64,000 nucleotides of DNA, taken from Streptomyces curacoi (GTDB lineage Bacteria; Actinomycetota; Actinomycetes; Streptomycetales; Streptomycetaceae). How positions within the stretch are numbered: the first letter of the stretch is position 1; every line of letters starts with the position of its first letter. This document shows, in pieces, positions 33,553 to 41,881 of the stretch. The stretch covers positions 310,001-374,000 of the forward strand of contig NZ_KQ947984.1 of NCBI RefSeq assembly GCF_001513975.1, in the 5' to 3' direction. Made by a program: the position numbers and the translations under genes. The notes below the pieces were generated by a model. That model searched no databases, was not told the DNA's origin, and worked only from the letters and a program-made list of their open reading frames with translations.

Positions 33553-34311
33553 ATGGGTGTCTCCACCTCGTCCCCGGAAAAGGGGCCCGGAACGAACGGC
33601 ATCGCCGTCGTCACGGTCGACTTTCCGCCGGTGAACGCCCTGCCGGTGGCCGGCTGGTTCGCCCTGGCCGACGCCGTGCGGGCGGCGGGCCGTGACCCGG
33701 AGGTCCGGTGTGTCGTCCTCACCGCCGAGGGGCGCGGGTTCAACGCGGGCGTGGACATCAAGGAGATACAGAAGGACGGAGCCGGAGCACTGATCGGCGT
33801 CAACCGGGGCTGCGCGGAGGCCTTCGCCGCGGTGTACGACTGCGAGGTGCCCGTCGTGGCGGCCGTGCACGGCTTCTGCCTGGGCGGCGGTGTCGGCCTG
33901 GTGGGCAACGCGGACGCGATCGTGGCGAGCGAGGACGCCACGTTCGGGCTGCCCGAGCTGGACCGGGGAGCGCTGGGCGCGGCCACCCATCTGGCCCGGC
34001 TGGTCCCCCAGCACCTGATGCGCGCCCTGTACTACACCTCGCGCACGGCGACCGCGGCCGAGCTGCACGCGCACGGCTCGGTGTGGCGGGTCGTGCCGCG
34101 CGAGCAGCTGCCCGCCGCCGCGCTGGAGCTGGCCCGCGAGATCGCCGCGAAGGACGGGCAGCTGCTGCGGCTGGCCAAGGCCGCGATCAACGGCATCGAC
34201 CCGGTCGACGTGCGCCGCAGCTACCGCTTCGAGCAGGGCTTCACCTTCGAGGCCGACCTGAGCGGGGTGGCCGACCGGGTCCGTGACAGGTTCGGAAGGG
34301 ACGGTGGCTGA
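33553..34311 (+). CDS. echA20: Enoyl-CoA hydratase/isomerase family, EchA20-like
   Basis: 252 residues; ATG with GGAAAGGT twelve bases upstream, a somewhat long spacing. The crotonase fold shows RGFNAGVDIKEIQ (oxyanion-hole strand) and VHGFCLGGGVGLVGNAD (second oxyanion Gly and catalytic region). In mycobacteria EchA20 opens ring D of a HIP-derived CoA thioester rather than hydrating a double bond. The assignment rests on crotonase family plus identical neighbourhood. Its stop is followed directly by the ipdA GTG. Confidence 0.85.
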   Translation: MGVSTSSPEKGPGTNGIAVVTVDFPPVNALPVAGWFALADAVRAAGRDPEVRCVVLTAEGRGFNAGVDIKEIQKDGAGALIGVNRGCAEAFAAVYDCEVPVVAAVHGFCLGGGVGLVGNADAIVASEDATFGLPELDRGALGAATHLARLVPQHLMRALYYTSRTATAAELHAHGSVWRVVPREQLPAAALELAREIAAKDGQLLRLAKAAINGIDPVDVRRSYRFEQGFTFEADLSGVADRVRDRFGRDGG

Positions 34312-35148
34312 GTGAGCGACAAGACGATGACCGCGCAGGAGGTCGTGTCCCGGCTGCACAGCGGCATGACCCTGGGCATCGGCGGCTGGGGCTCGCGTCG
34401 CAAGCCGATGGCCCTGGTGCGCGCGCTGCTGCGCTCCGACGTCACCGACGTCACGATCGTCTCGTACGGCGGCCCCGACGTCGGCATGCTCGCCGCCGCC
34501 GGACGCGTCCGCAAGCTGGTCACGGCGTTCGTCACCCTCGACTCGATCCCGTTGGAGCCGCACTACCGCGCGGCCCGCGAACGCGGCGCCTTCGCCCTCA
34601 TGGAGATCGACGAGGCCATGTTCATGTGGGGACTGCACGCCGCCGCGAACCGGCTGCCGTTCCTGCCGGTGCGGGCGGGGATCGGTTCGGACGTCATGCG
34701 GGTCAACCCCGGCCTGCGGACGGTGACCTCGCCGTACGACGACGGGGAGACGTTCGTGGCCATGCCCGCCCTGCGTCTCGACGCGGCCCTGGTCCACGTC
34801 AACCGCGCCGACCGGCAGGGCAACGGCCAGTACCTGGGCCCCGACCCCTACTTCGACGACCTCTTCTGCGCGGCGGCGGACACGGCCTATGTCTCGTGCG
34901 AACGGATCGTCGACACGGCCGAGTTGACCAAAGAGGCGGCCCCGCAGTCGCTGCTGATCAAGCGGCACACGGTGACGGGGGTCGTCGAGGCCCCGAACGG
35001 AGCGCACTTCACGTCCTGCGCGCCCGACTACGGCCGGGACGAGGCCTTCCAGAAGACGTACGCGACCACGCCCTGGCCGCAGTTCGCGGCGCGGTTCCTC
35101 GGCGGGGACGAGCAGGCGTACCGGTCGGCGGTCAGGGAGGGGTCATGA
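34312..35148 (+). CDS. ipdA: CoA-transferase-like hydrolase subunit alpha, IpdA-like
   Basis: 278 residues; GTG start immediately after the echA20 stop. The class I CoA-transferase alpha fold is visible in GMTLGIGGWGSRRKPMALVRAL and VTIVSYGGPDVGML. Acidic residues in ALMEIDEAMF (about 95-104) lie where the catalytic Glu of mycobacterial IpdA is expected. IpdAB hydrolyses the last carbon ring (ring C) of cholesterol as a CoA thioester. ATGA couples the gene to ipdB. Confidence 0.87.
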   Translation: MSDKTMTAQEVVSRLHSGMTLGIGGWGSRRKPMALVRALLRSDVTDVTIVSYGGPDVGMLAAAGRVRKLVTAFVTLDSIPLEPHYRAARERGAFALMEIDEAMFMWGLHAAANRLPFLPVRAGIGSDVMRVNPGLRTVTSPYDDGETFVAMPALRLDAALVHVNRADRQGNGQYLGPDPYFDDLFCAAADTAYVSCERIVDTAELTKEAAPQSLLIKRHTVTGVVEAPNGAHFTSCAPDYGRDEAFQKTYATTPWPQFAARFLGGDEQAYRSAVREGS

Positions 35149-35888
35149 CGGAGGGCACCGGCACGCCCCTGCTCCCGCCCACCCGCGCCGAGTACTGCGT
35201 GATCGCCTGCGCCGAGGCCTGGCGTGACGCGGGGGAGATCCTGGCGAGCCCGATGGGTGTCATCCCGTCCCTGGGCGCCCGGCTGGCCCGGCTCACCTTC
35301 GCGCCGGACCTGCTGCTGACCGACGGCGAGGCGATGCTCGTCCGCCCGGACGGCACGGTCGAGGGCTGGCTGCCGTACCGGCAGCACCTGGCCCTGGTCA
35401 CCGGTGGCCGACGGCACGTGATGATGGGCGCGAGCCAGATCGACCGGTTCGGCAACCAGAACATCTCCTGCATCGGCGACTGGGAGCGGCCGAAACGGCA
35501 GCTGCTCGGGGTGCGGGGCGCACCGGTCAACACCCTGAACAATCCGACCAGTTACTGGATCCCGAGGCATTCCCGCCGCGTCTTCGTCGAGAAGGTCGAC
35601 ATGGTCTGCGGAGTCGGCCACGACCACGCGGGCGGGGCCCGCTACCACCGCATCCCCCGTGTCGTCTCCGACCTCGGCGTCTTCGACTTCGCCACGCCCG
35701 ACCGCACCATGCGTCTGGCCTCGCTCCATCCCGGCGTCACGCTGGAGCAGGTCGGCGAGGCGACCGCCTTCGCGCTGACCGTCCCGGACGCCGTGCCGCC
35801 GACCCGTGAACCCACCGCCGAGGAGCTGCGGCTCATCCGTGAGGTGCTCGACCCGCAGAGCACCCGCGCCGGGGAGGTCGGTACGTGA
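35145..35888 (+). CDS. ipdB: CoA-transferase-like hydrolase subunit beta, IpdB-like
   Basis: 247 residues from ATG 35145 inside the ipdA stop. Class I CoA-transferase beta fold: ASPMGVIPSLGARLARLTFAPDLLLTDGEA in outline, then MMGASQIDRFGNQNISCIGDW. The usual SENG motif of true transferases is not seen; the segment VFVEKVDMVCGVGHDH takes its region, in line with a hydrolase role. It forms a heteromer with IpdA. The stop overlaps the ipdC start by one base. Confidence 0.87.
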   Translation: MTEGTGTPLLPPTRAEYCVIACAEAWRDAGEILASPMGVIPSLGARLARLTFAPDLLLTDGEAMLVRPDGTVEGWLPYRQHLALVTGGRRHVMMGASQIDRFGNQNISCIGDWERPKRQLLGVRGAPVNTLNNPTSYWIPRHSRRVFVEKVDMVCGVGHDHAGGARYHRIPRVVSDLGVFDFATPDRTMRLASLHPGVTLEQVGEATAFALTVPDAVPPTREPTAEELRLIREVLDPQSTRAGEVGT

Positions 35889-36937
35889 TGGAGACGCCGC
35901 TGACCCGGCTGGTCGGGGTCCGCCACCCGATCGTGCAGACCGGGATGGGCTGGGTGGCCGGCCCGCGCCTGGTGTCGGCGACGGCGAACGCGGGCGCGCT
36001 GGGCATCCTGGCCTCCGCGACGATGACCGCCGACCGGCTGCGCGAGGCGATACGGGAGGTCAGGTCCCGTACGGACGCGCCCTTCGGGGTCAATCTCCGG
36101 GCCGACGCGGCGGACGCGGCCGAGCGGGTGCGGATCATCGTCGAGGAGGGGGTCCGGGTCGCCTCCTTCGCGCTGGCCCCCTCCCCCGCGCTGATCGCCG
36201 GGCTCAAGGAGGCCGGTGTCGTCGTCATCCCCACCGTGGGGGCCCGGCGGCATGCCGAGAAGGTCGCCGCCTGGGGTGCGGACGCGGTGATCGTGCAGGG
36301 CGGGGAGGGCGGCGGGCACACCGGCGAGGTGGCGACGACGGTGCTGCTGCCGCAGGTGGTCGACGCCGTGGACGTACCGGTCGTGGCGGCGGGCGGCTTC
36401 TTCGACGGCCGGGGACTGGTCGCGGCGCTGGCCTACGGGGCGGCCGGCGTCGCCATGGGCACACGGTTCCTGCTCACCTCGGACTCGACGGTCCCGGACG
36501 CGGTCAAGGCGCGGTATCTGGCGGCGACCGTACGGGACGTCACGGTCACCAGGGCCGTGGACGGTCTGCCCCACCGCATGCTGCGTACGGACCTGGTCGA
36601 CGCCCTGGAGCGGTCCGGTCGCGCGAAGTCCCTGCTCCAGGCGGTGCGCAGGGCGGCCGGTTTCCGGAAGCTGTCCGGGACGAGCTGGCGCCGGATGATC
36701 CGGGACGGCCGGGCGCTGAAGCACGGCGGGGAGCTGAGCTGGAGCCAGGTCCTGCTGGCCGCGAACACGCCGATGCTGCTCAAGGCGTCCATGGTGGACG
36801 GCCGTACGGATCTCGGTGTGATGGCCTCAGGGCAGGTCGCCGGAGTGATCGGCGACCTGCCCACGTGCGCGGAGCTGGTGGAGCGGATCATGAAGGAGGC
36901 CGAGGACACCCGGCGGCGACTCACAGCCTCTCGATGA
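35888..36937 (+). CDS. ipdC: Nitronate monooxygenase-like flavoprotein, IpdC-like
   Basis: 349 residues from ATG 35888 (TGATG overlap); GTG 35885 is one codon earlier. FMN-dependent TIM barrel of the 2-nitropropane dioxygenase family: HPIVQTGMGWVAGPRLVSA, then DAVIVQGGEGGGHTG (phosphate-binding glycines) and VVAAGGFFDGRGLVAALAYG. In the KstR2 pathway IpdC acts on HIP-derived CoA intermediates. The C-terminal end overlaps the convergent fadA6 gene by 17 bases. Confidence 0.86.
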   Translation: METPLTRLVGVRHPIVQTGMGWVAGPRLVSATANAGALGILASATMTADRLREAIREVRSRTDAPFGVNLRADAADAAERVRIIVEEGVRVASFALAPSPALIAGLKEAGVVVIPTVGARRHAEKVAAWGADAVIVQGGEGGGHTGEVATTVLLPQVVDAVDVPVVAAGGFFDGRGLVAALAYGAAGVAMGTRFLLTSDSTVPDAVKARYLAATVRDVTVTRAVDGLPHRMLRTDLVDALERSGRAKSLLQAVRRAAGFRKLSGTSWRRMIRDGRALKHGGELSWSQVLLAANTPMLLKASMVDGRTDLGVMASGQVAGVIGDLPTCAELVERIMKEAEDTRRRLTASR

Positions 36938-38078
36938 TCGTCACATTGGCCTGTCCCCCGCCCTCGCACATCGTCTGCAGCCCGAACCGGCCGCCGGTGC
37001 GCTCCAGTTCGTGCAGCAGGGTCGTCATCAGCTTGACGCCGGTGGCGCCCAGGGGGTGGCCGAGGGCGATCGCACCGCCGTTGACGTTGACCTTGTCGGG
37101 ATCGGCGCCGGTCTCCTTCAGCCAGGCCAGGACGACCGGCGCGAAGGCCTCGTTGATCTCGACGAGGTCGATGTCGTCGATCGACAGGCCGGTCTTCTTC
37201 AGGGCGTGGGCGGTGGCGGGGATGGGGGCGGTGAGCATGCGGATGGGATCCTCACCGCGCACCGAGAGATGGTGCACCCGGGCCCGGGGCGTGAGCCCAT
37301 GCTCGCGCACGGCCCGCTCCGAGGCCAGCAACATCGCCGCCGCGCCGTCGGAGACCTGTGAGGAGCAGGCGGCGGTGATCGTGCCGCCGTCGAGGACCGG
37401 CTTCAGCCCGGCCATCTTCTCCAGGGAGGTGTCCCGGCGCGGCCCCTCGTCGACGGTGACCTCCCCATAGGGCACGGTTTCCCGCTCGAAGCGCCCCTCG
37501 TCGATCGCCCGCAGCGCCCGCCGGTGCGAACGCAGCGCGAACTCCTCCTGGTCCCGGCGGCTGATCCCCCACTTGGCGGCGATCATCTCGGCGCCGACGA
37601 ACTGGTTCACCGGCTTCTCCCCGTACCGCGCCCGCCAGCCCTCGCTGCCCGCGAAGGGCCCCGCCGTCAGCCCCAGCGGCTCGGCGGCCTGCCGGGTGGC
37701 GAAGGCGATGGGGATCATCGACATGTTCTGCACGCCGCCCGCGACCACCAGGTCCTGGGTGCCGGACAGCACGCCCTGCGCCGCGAAGTGCACGGCCTGC
37801 TGCGAGGACCCGCACTGCCGGTCCACGGTGACGCCCGGCACTTCCTCGGGCAGTCCGGCCGCCAGCCAGCAGGTCCGCGCGATGTCCCCGGCCTGCGGCC
37901 CCACTGCGTCGAGGCAGCCGAAGACGACGTCCTCGACGGCGGCCGGATCCACGCCCGCGCGCGAGACGAGCGCTTTGAGCACATGTGCGCCCAGGTCGGC
38001 GGGATGGACCCCGCTGAGCCCTCCTCCGCGCCGCCCGACGGGCGTACGGACCGCTTCGACGACGTAGGCCTCGGCCAT
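36921..38078 (-). CDS. fadA6: Acetyl-CoA acetyltransferase (thiolase), FadA6-like
   Basis: 385 residues from ATG 38078, after GGGGAG. Thiolase family: nucleophile Cys in DRQCGSSQQAVHFA (about residue 90), VNEAF-type motif as VEINEAFAPV, base His in GGAIALGHPLGATG and second Cys in MCEGGGQANV. It cleaves beta-ketoacyl-CoA late in steroid ring breakdown. It is the last gene of the ipdF-kstR2-fadA6 operon and its 3' end overlaps ipdC on the other strand. Confidence 0.92.
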   Translation of the reverse strand: MAEAYVVEAVRTPVGRRGGGLSGVHPADLGAHVLKALVSRAGVDPAAVEDVVFGCLDAVGPQAGDIARTCWLAAGLPEEVPGVTVDRQCGSSQQAVHFAAQGVLSGTQDLVVAGGVQNMSMIPIAFATRQAAEPLGLTAGPFAGSEGWRARYGEKPVNQFVGAEMIAAKWGISRRDQEEFALRSHRRALRAIDEGRFERETVPYGEVTVDEGPRRDTSLEKMAGLKPVLDGGTITAACSSQVSDGAAAMLLASERAVREHGLTPRARVHHLSVRGEDPIRMLTAPIPATAHALKKTGLSIDDIDLVEINEAFAPVVLAWLKETGADPDKVNVNGGAIALGHPLGATGVKLMTTLLHELERTGGRFGLQTMCEGGGQANVTIIERL

Positions 38079-38095
38079 GGCAACTCCCCAATGCG

Positions 38096-38707
38096 TCAGG
38101 TGCGTACGGCGATCCCGTCCAGCACCATCGACAGGTACTGCCGGGCGATCTCCTCCGGGCTGTGCTGTCCGCCGGGCCGGTACCAGGACGCGGCGACCCA
38201 CACCGTGTCCCGCACGAACCGGTAGGTGAGCCGGACGTCGAGGTCGGAGCGGAACACCCCGGCCGCGACCCCGCGCTCCAGCGTGGACAGCCACGCCTTC
38301 TCGAATCTGCGCTGTGACTCGGCGAGGAACGCGAAGCGCTCCTGCGCCACCAGCTGTTTGTTCTCCTTCTGGTAGATCGCGACGGCGGCGCGGTGCCGGT
38401 CGATCTCCCGGAAGGACTCGGTGACCAGGGCTTCAAGGGTCTCGCGGGGTCCGAGCTCGGCGCCCAGGACGGCGTCGTAGCCGCCCCAGAGCTCGTCGAG
38501 GAAGGACCGCAGGATCTCCTCCAGCATCGACTCCTTGGAGTCGAAGTGGTAGTAGAGGCTGCCCGCGAGCATGCCCGCGTGGTCCGCGATCTTGCGTACG
38601 GTCGTGGCGTTGTAGCCCTGCTCGGCGAAGACCTCGGCGGCGGTGTCGAGGAGTTCGCGGCGCCTGGCGGCTGCGGCGGTCACCTGGGGCTTCTTCTTGG
38701 TCGGCAC
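38096..38707 (-). CDS. kstR2: TetR-family repressor, KstR2-like
   Basis: 203 residues; GTG start. The N-terminal HTH reads RRELLDTAAEVFAEQGYNAT and VRKIADHAGMLAGSLYYHFDSKE, very close to my memory of the mycobacterial KstR2 HTH. The C-terminal domain is helical and ligand-binding; KstR2 is released by HIP-CoA. Its gene lies in the operon it should control, 15 bases after ipdF. Two matching palindromes in this cluster (33518 and 39528) are its likely operators. Confidence 0.85.
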   Translation of the reverse strand: MPTKKKPQVTAAAARRRELLDTAAEVFAEQGYNATTVRKIADHAGMLAGSLYYHFDSKESMLEEILRSFLDELWGGYDAVLGAELGPRETLEALVTESFREIDRHRAAVAIYQKENKQLVAQERFAFLAESQRRFEKAWLSTLERGVAAGVFRSDLDVRLTYRFVRDTVWVAASWYRPGGQHSPEEIARQYLSMVLDGIAVRT

Positions 38708-38722
38708 GGTTCCATTGTGGTG

Positions 38723-39511
38723 CTAGGGGTGCTGGCTGCTGACCGAGACGATCTCGCCGGTCAGATACGACGAGTAGCGCGAGGCCAGGAAGACGATCAC
38801 GTTGGCCACCTCCCAGGGCTCGGCGTACCGCCCGAAGGCCTCGCGGGCGGTGAGCTCCCGCAGCAGTTCCTCCGTCGTCACCTTGGCCAGATGGGGGTGC
38901 ATGGCCAGGCTCGGCGCCACGGCGTTCACCCGTACCCCGTACTCGGCGGCCTCCACCGCCGCGCACCGGGTCAGCGCCATCACCCCCGCCTTCGCGGCGG
39001 CGTAGTGCGCCTGGCCGGCCTGGGCGCGCCAGCCGACGACGGAGGCGTTGTTGACGATCACGCCTCCGGCCCCGGCCGCCTTCATCGACCGCAGCGCCGC
39101 CCGGGTGCACCGGAAGGTGCCGTTCAAGGTCACGTCGAGCACTCTCGTCCACTGCTCGTCGGTCATGTCGACGAGCGCCGACGTCCCGCCGAGGCCGGCG
39201 TTGTTGACGACGACGTCCAGCCGCCCGTGTTCGCGCACCGCCGCTTCGAACAGCGTCCGCACCTGGGTCTCGTCGGTGACATCGCAGACGACCGCCGAGA
39301 CGGCACCCGGGAACTCCCGGCTCAGCTCGGCCTCGTGCTCCTTGAGCCGCCGCGCGTGCGCGTCGCTGATCAGCACGCGCGCGCCCTCCTCCAGGAAGCG
39401 GCGCGCAGTGGCCCCGCCGATCCCGGCGCCGGCGGCCGCGGTGACGACGGCGGTACGTCCCGCGAGCAGCCCGTGTCCGGGCACGTACGCCGGACTCTCG
39501 ACGTCTGTCAT
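38723..39511 (-). CDS. ipdF: SDR oxidoreductase, IpdF-like
   Basis: 262 residues. VVTAAAGAGIGGATARRFLEEG is the modified cofactor motif, LDVVVNNAGLGG follows, with catalytic Ser in VNNASVVGW and Tyr/Lys in AHYAAAKAGVM. The TAAAGAGIG variant of TGxxxGxG is notable and is what I expect of IpdF proteins. In mycobacteria IpdF oxidises 5-OH-HIP side-chain products. First gene of its operon, starting 17 bases from the second operator. Confidence 0.85.
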   Translation of the reverse strand: MTDVESPAYVPGHGLLAGRTAVVTAAAGAGIGGATARRFLEEGARVLISDAHARRLKEHEAELSREFPGAVSAVVCDVTDETQVRTLFEAAVREHGRLDVVVNNAGLGGTSALVDMTDEQWTRVLDVTLNGTFRCTRAALRSMKAAGAGGVIVNNASVVGWRAQAGQAHYAAAKAGVMALTRCAAVEAAEYGVRVNAVAPSLAMHPHLAKVTTEELLRELTAREAFGRYAEPWEVANVIVFLASRYSSYLTGEIVSVSSQHP

Positions 39512-39527
39512 GACCTCACGCTAACCT

Positions 39528-39541
39528 ACCAAACACTTGTT
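39528..39541. promoter_or_regulatory. KstR2-type operator, ipdF operon / acyl-CoA dehydrogenases
   Basis: ACCAAACACTTGTT lies in the 59-base divergent gap. It fits AnCAAGnnCTTGnT with one mismatch and matches the inverse of the 33518 site at 12 of 14 bases, with conserved flanks TA and AG. Confidence 0.75.
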
Positions 39542-39570
39542 AGGGAAGGTGGGGAAGGGGGTCGCCGTCG

Positions 39571-40710
39571 ATGGATCTCACCTTCAGCGCGGAGGAGGAG
39601 GCCTTCCGTGCCGAGGCGCGCGCCTGGCTCCGCGCCCATGTGCCGGCCGAGCCGCTGCCTTCCCTGGAGACCGAGGAGGGCTTCGCCGCGCACCAGGTGT
39701 GGGAGGCGGAGCTGGCGGCGGACCGCTGGTCGGTGGTGAACTGGCCGGCGGCGTACGGCGGGCGGGGTGCCGGTCTGGTCCGGTGGCTGCTCTTCGAGGA
39801 GGAGTACTACGCGGCGGGCGCGCCGGGCCGGGTGAGCCAGAACGGCATCAGTCTCCTGGCGCCGACGCTGTTCGACTTCGGTACGGAGGAACAGCGGGCG
39901 CGGGTGCTGCCGCCGATGGCGTCGGGCGAGGTGGTCTGGGCGCAGGCCTGGTCGGAGCCGGAGGCGGGTTCGGACCTGGCGTCCCTCACCTCGAAGGCGG
40001 TGCGCACGGCGGGCGGCTGGCTGCTGTCCGGCCAGAAGACCTGGTCGTCGCGTGCCGCCTTCGCGGATCGCGCGTTCGGCCTGTTCCGCAGCGATCCGGA
40101 CGCCCCGCGGCCCCACCAGGGCCTGACGTACCTGATGTTCGACCTGCGCGCCCCCGGTGTCACGGTCCGCCCCATCTCCCGCCTCGACGGCAGGCCCGCC
40201 TTCGCCGAGCTCTTCCTGGACGAGGTGTTCGTGCCGGACGAGGACGTGATCGGCGAGCCCGGCCAGGGCTGGCGCATCGCGATGTCCACCGCGGGCAACG
40301 AACGCGGCCTCATGCTCCGCTCCCCCGGGCGTTTCCTCGCGAGCGCCGACCGACTGCGACGGCTCTGGGCGGACCGGGGCCGTCCGGAGCACGCGCGCGA
40401 CCGCGTGGCCGACGCCCTGATCGGCGCCCGCGCCTACCAGCTCTTCACCTTCGCCGCCGCCTCCCGCTTCCTGGAGGGCGAGTCGATCGGCCCGGAGTCC
40501 AGCCTGAACAAGGTCTTCTGGTCGGAGTACGACATCGCGCTGCACGAGACGGCCCTCGATCTCCTGGAGGCCGACGGCGAGCTGGCCGACACCGACTGGT
40601 CCGAGCGCTACGTCTTCTCCCTCGCCGGACCCATCTACGCCGGCACCAACGAGATCCAGCGCGACATCATCGCCGAGCGCCTGCTCGGCCTGCCGAAGGG
40701 GCGACGCTGA
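39571..40710 (+). CDS. Acyl-CoA dehydrogenase, FadE30/FadE31-like
   Basis: 379 residues. Three-domain acyl-CoA dehydrogenase: helical N-domain, beta-domain with WAQAWSEPEAGSDLASL (FAD/substrate loop) and QKTWSS, and a C-domain ending IYAGTNEIQRDIIAERLLGLPKG. Length fits the full-length FadE30/31 type. In the steroid cluster such enzymes form alpha2beta2 heterotetramers with a shorter partner, here probably the next gene. An 89-base insertion separates the two genes. Confidence 0.88.
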   Translation: MDLTFSAEEEAFRAEARAWLRAHVPAEPLPSLETEEGFAAHQVWEAELAADRWSVVNWPAAYGGRGAGLVRWLLFEEEYYAAGAPGRVSQNGISLLAPTLFDFGTEEQRARVLPPMASGEVVWAQAWSEPEAGSDLASLTSKAVRTAGGWLLSGQKTWSSRAAFADRAFGLFRSDPDAPRPHQGLTYLMFDLRAPGVTVRPISRLDGRPAFAELFLDEVFVPDEDVIGEPGQGWRIAMSTAGNERGLMLRSPGRFLASADRLRRLWADRGRPEHARDRVADALIGARAYQLFTFAAASRFLEGESIGPESSLNKVFWSEYDIALHETALDLLEADGELADTDWSERYVFSLAGPIYAGTNEIQRDIIAERLLGLPKGRR

Positions 40711-40804
40711 TGCGGGAAGGCTCCGCCGGGACGCGAGAGAAGACGCCGTTCACCCCGACGCCCCGCGGGGCGACCCCGCCCACGAGGGGGTCTCGCTGAT
40801 GCGG
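40705..40804 (+). repeat. 89-bp insertion flanked by an 11-bp direct repeat
   Basis: CGCTGATGCGG occurs at 40705-40715 and again at 40794-40804. The first copy contains the stop of the upstream gene fused to an ATG (TGATG); the second contains the start of the downstream gene. Between them is non-coding GC-rich sequence with the palindrome CGCCCCGCGGGGCG. The simplest reading is an insertion with target duplication that split a coupled TGATG junction. Confidence 0.65.
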
Positions 40805-41881
40805 TTCCTCCTCGACGCCGAGCAGCGGGCGTTCGCCGCCTCGCTGGACGCGATGCTGACGGCGGCGGACACACCGTCGGCCGTGCGGGACTGGAGCCGG
40901 GGCGAGCATGCCGGGGGCCGTGCGCTGTGGTCCCGTATCGCCGAGGCCGGGGTGTTCGCGCTGGCGGTTCCCGAGGTGTACGAGGGGCTGGGCCCGCGGC
41001 CCGTCGAACTCGCCGTCGCCTTCGTGGAGCTGGGCCGCCATGCCGTGCCGGGGCCGCTGGTGGAGACGGTCACGGCGGCGGCACTGCTCGCCGGTCTGCC
41101 GGACCCCGGCCCGGCCAAGCGGCTCCTGCCGGCGCTGGCGACGGGCGAGGCGACGGCGACGCTGGCGTGGACCGCGCCGGACGCGCCGTCGACGCCGGCG
41201 TGTACGGCTGTGGGGGCGCCGCACTCGCCGCCCCCACAGCCGTACGCGTCACCGCCCTGCGCCCCGTCCGGCGGGCAGCCGTACGCCCTGGACGGCGACG
41301 TGGCCACCACCCGCCTCGCTCTCACCCCCGAGGGTCTGCGCCTGTCCCCCGGCCACGGCCCCGTGCGCCCCTCCCTGGACCCGGCCCGCCGCCTGACCCT
41401 CCTCCAGCCCGGCGGCGAACTGCTGAGCCCCGATCCGCCGACCGCGCAGGCCCTCGCCCACGCCCGTCTGGTCACGGCCGCGCAGGCGCTCGGCGTCGGC
41501 GAGGCCCTCCTCGGGAAGACCGTCGCCCACGTCAGGCGGCGCACCCAGTTCGGCGCCCCCATAGGGTCGTTCCAGGCCGTCAAGCACCGCCTGGCCGACG
41601 CGAGGATCGCCCTGGAGTTCGCCCGGCCCCTCCTCTTCGGCGCGGCGCTCACCATGGCTCCCGCGGATGTCGCCGCGGCCAAGGTCATCGCCTGCGAGGC
41701 CGCGTACGCGACCGCCCGTACCGCGCTCCAACTGCACGGCGCGATCGGCTACACGGCGGAGTACGAGCTGTCGCTGTGGCTGACCAAGGCCCGTGCGCTG
41801 CGCACCGCCTGGGGCAGCCCGCAGGCGTGCCGGGCCGAAGTCCTCGACGCGGGCCGCCTCAGTGGTGATCGCCGCTGGTGA
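40799..41881 (+). CDS. Acyl-CoA dehydrogenase, short FadE32/33-like partner
   Basis: 360 residues. It lacks the usual catalytic Glu region of full-length enzymes and looks like the short non-catalytic-type subunit: FLLDAEQRAFAASLDAML at the start, ALGVGEALLGKTVAHVRRRTQFG with the FAD Arg, and TALQLHGAIGYTAEYELSLW near the end. Residues ~128-163 are a Pro-rich insertion encoded by a 17-bp hairpin sequence. Likely heterotetramer partner of the preceding product. The last 23 bases overlap the convergent cytochrome b gene. Confidence 0.85.
   Translation: MRFLLDAEQRAFAASLDAMLTAADTPSAVRDWSRGEHAGGRALWSRIAEAGVFALAVPEVYEGLGPRPVELAVAFVELGRHAVPGPLVETVTAAALLAGLPDPGPAKRLLPALATGEATATLAWTAPDAPSTPACTAVGAPHSPPPQPYASPPCAPSGGQPYALDGDVATTRLALTPEGLRLSPGHGPVRPSLDPARRLTLLQPGGELLSPDPPTAQALAHARLVTAAQALGVGEALLGKTVAHVRRRTQFGAPIGSFQAVKHRLADARIALEFARPLLFGAALTMAPADVAAAKVIACEAAYATARTALQLHGAIGYTAEYELSLWLTKARALRTAWGSPQACRAEVLDAGRLSGDRRW
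41202..41245 (+). repeat. 17-bp perfect inverted repeat inside the acyl-CoA dehydrogenase gene
   Basis: GTACGGCTGTGGGGGCG (41202-41218) and its exact complement (41229-41245) enclose a ten-base loop. The stretch encodes the Pro/Ser insertion of the protein, and CAGCCGTACGC recurs at 41277-41287. It looks like a small inserted element that kept the frame. Confidence 0.75.
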
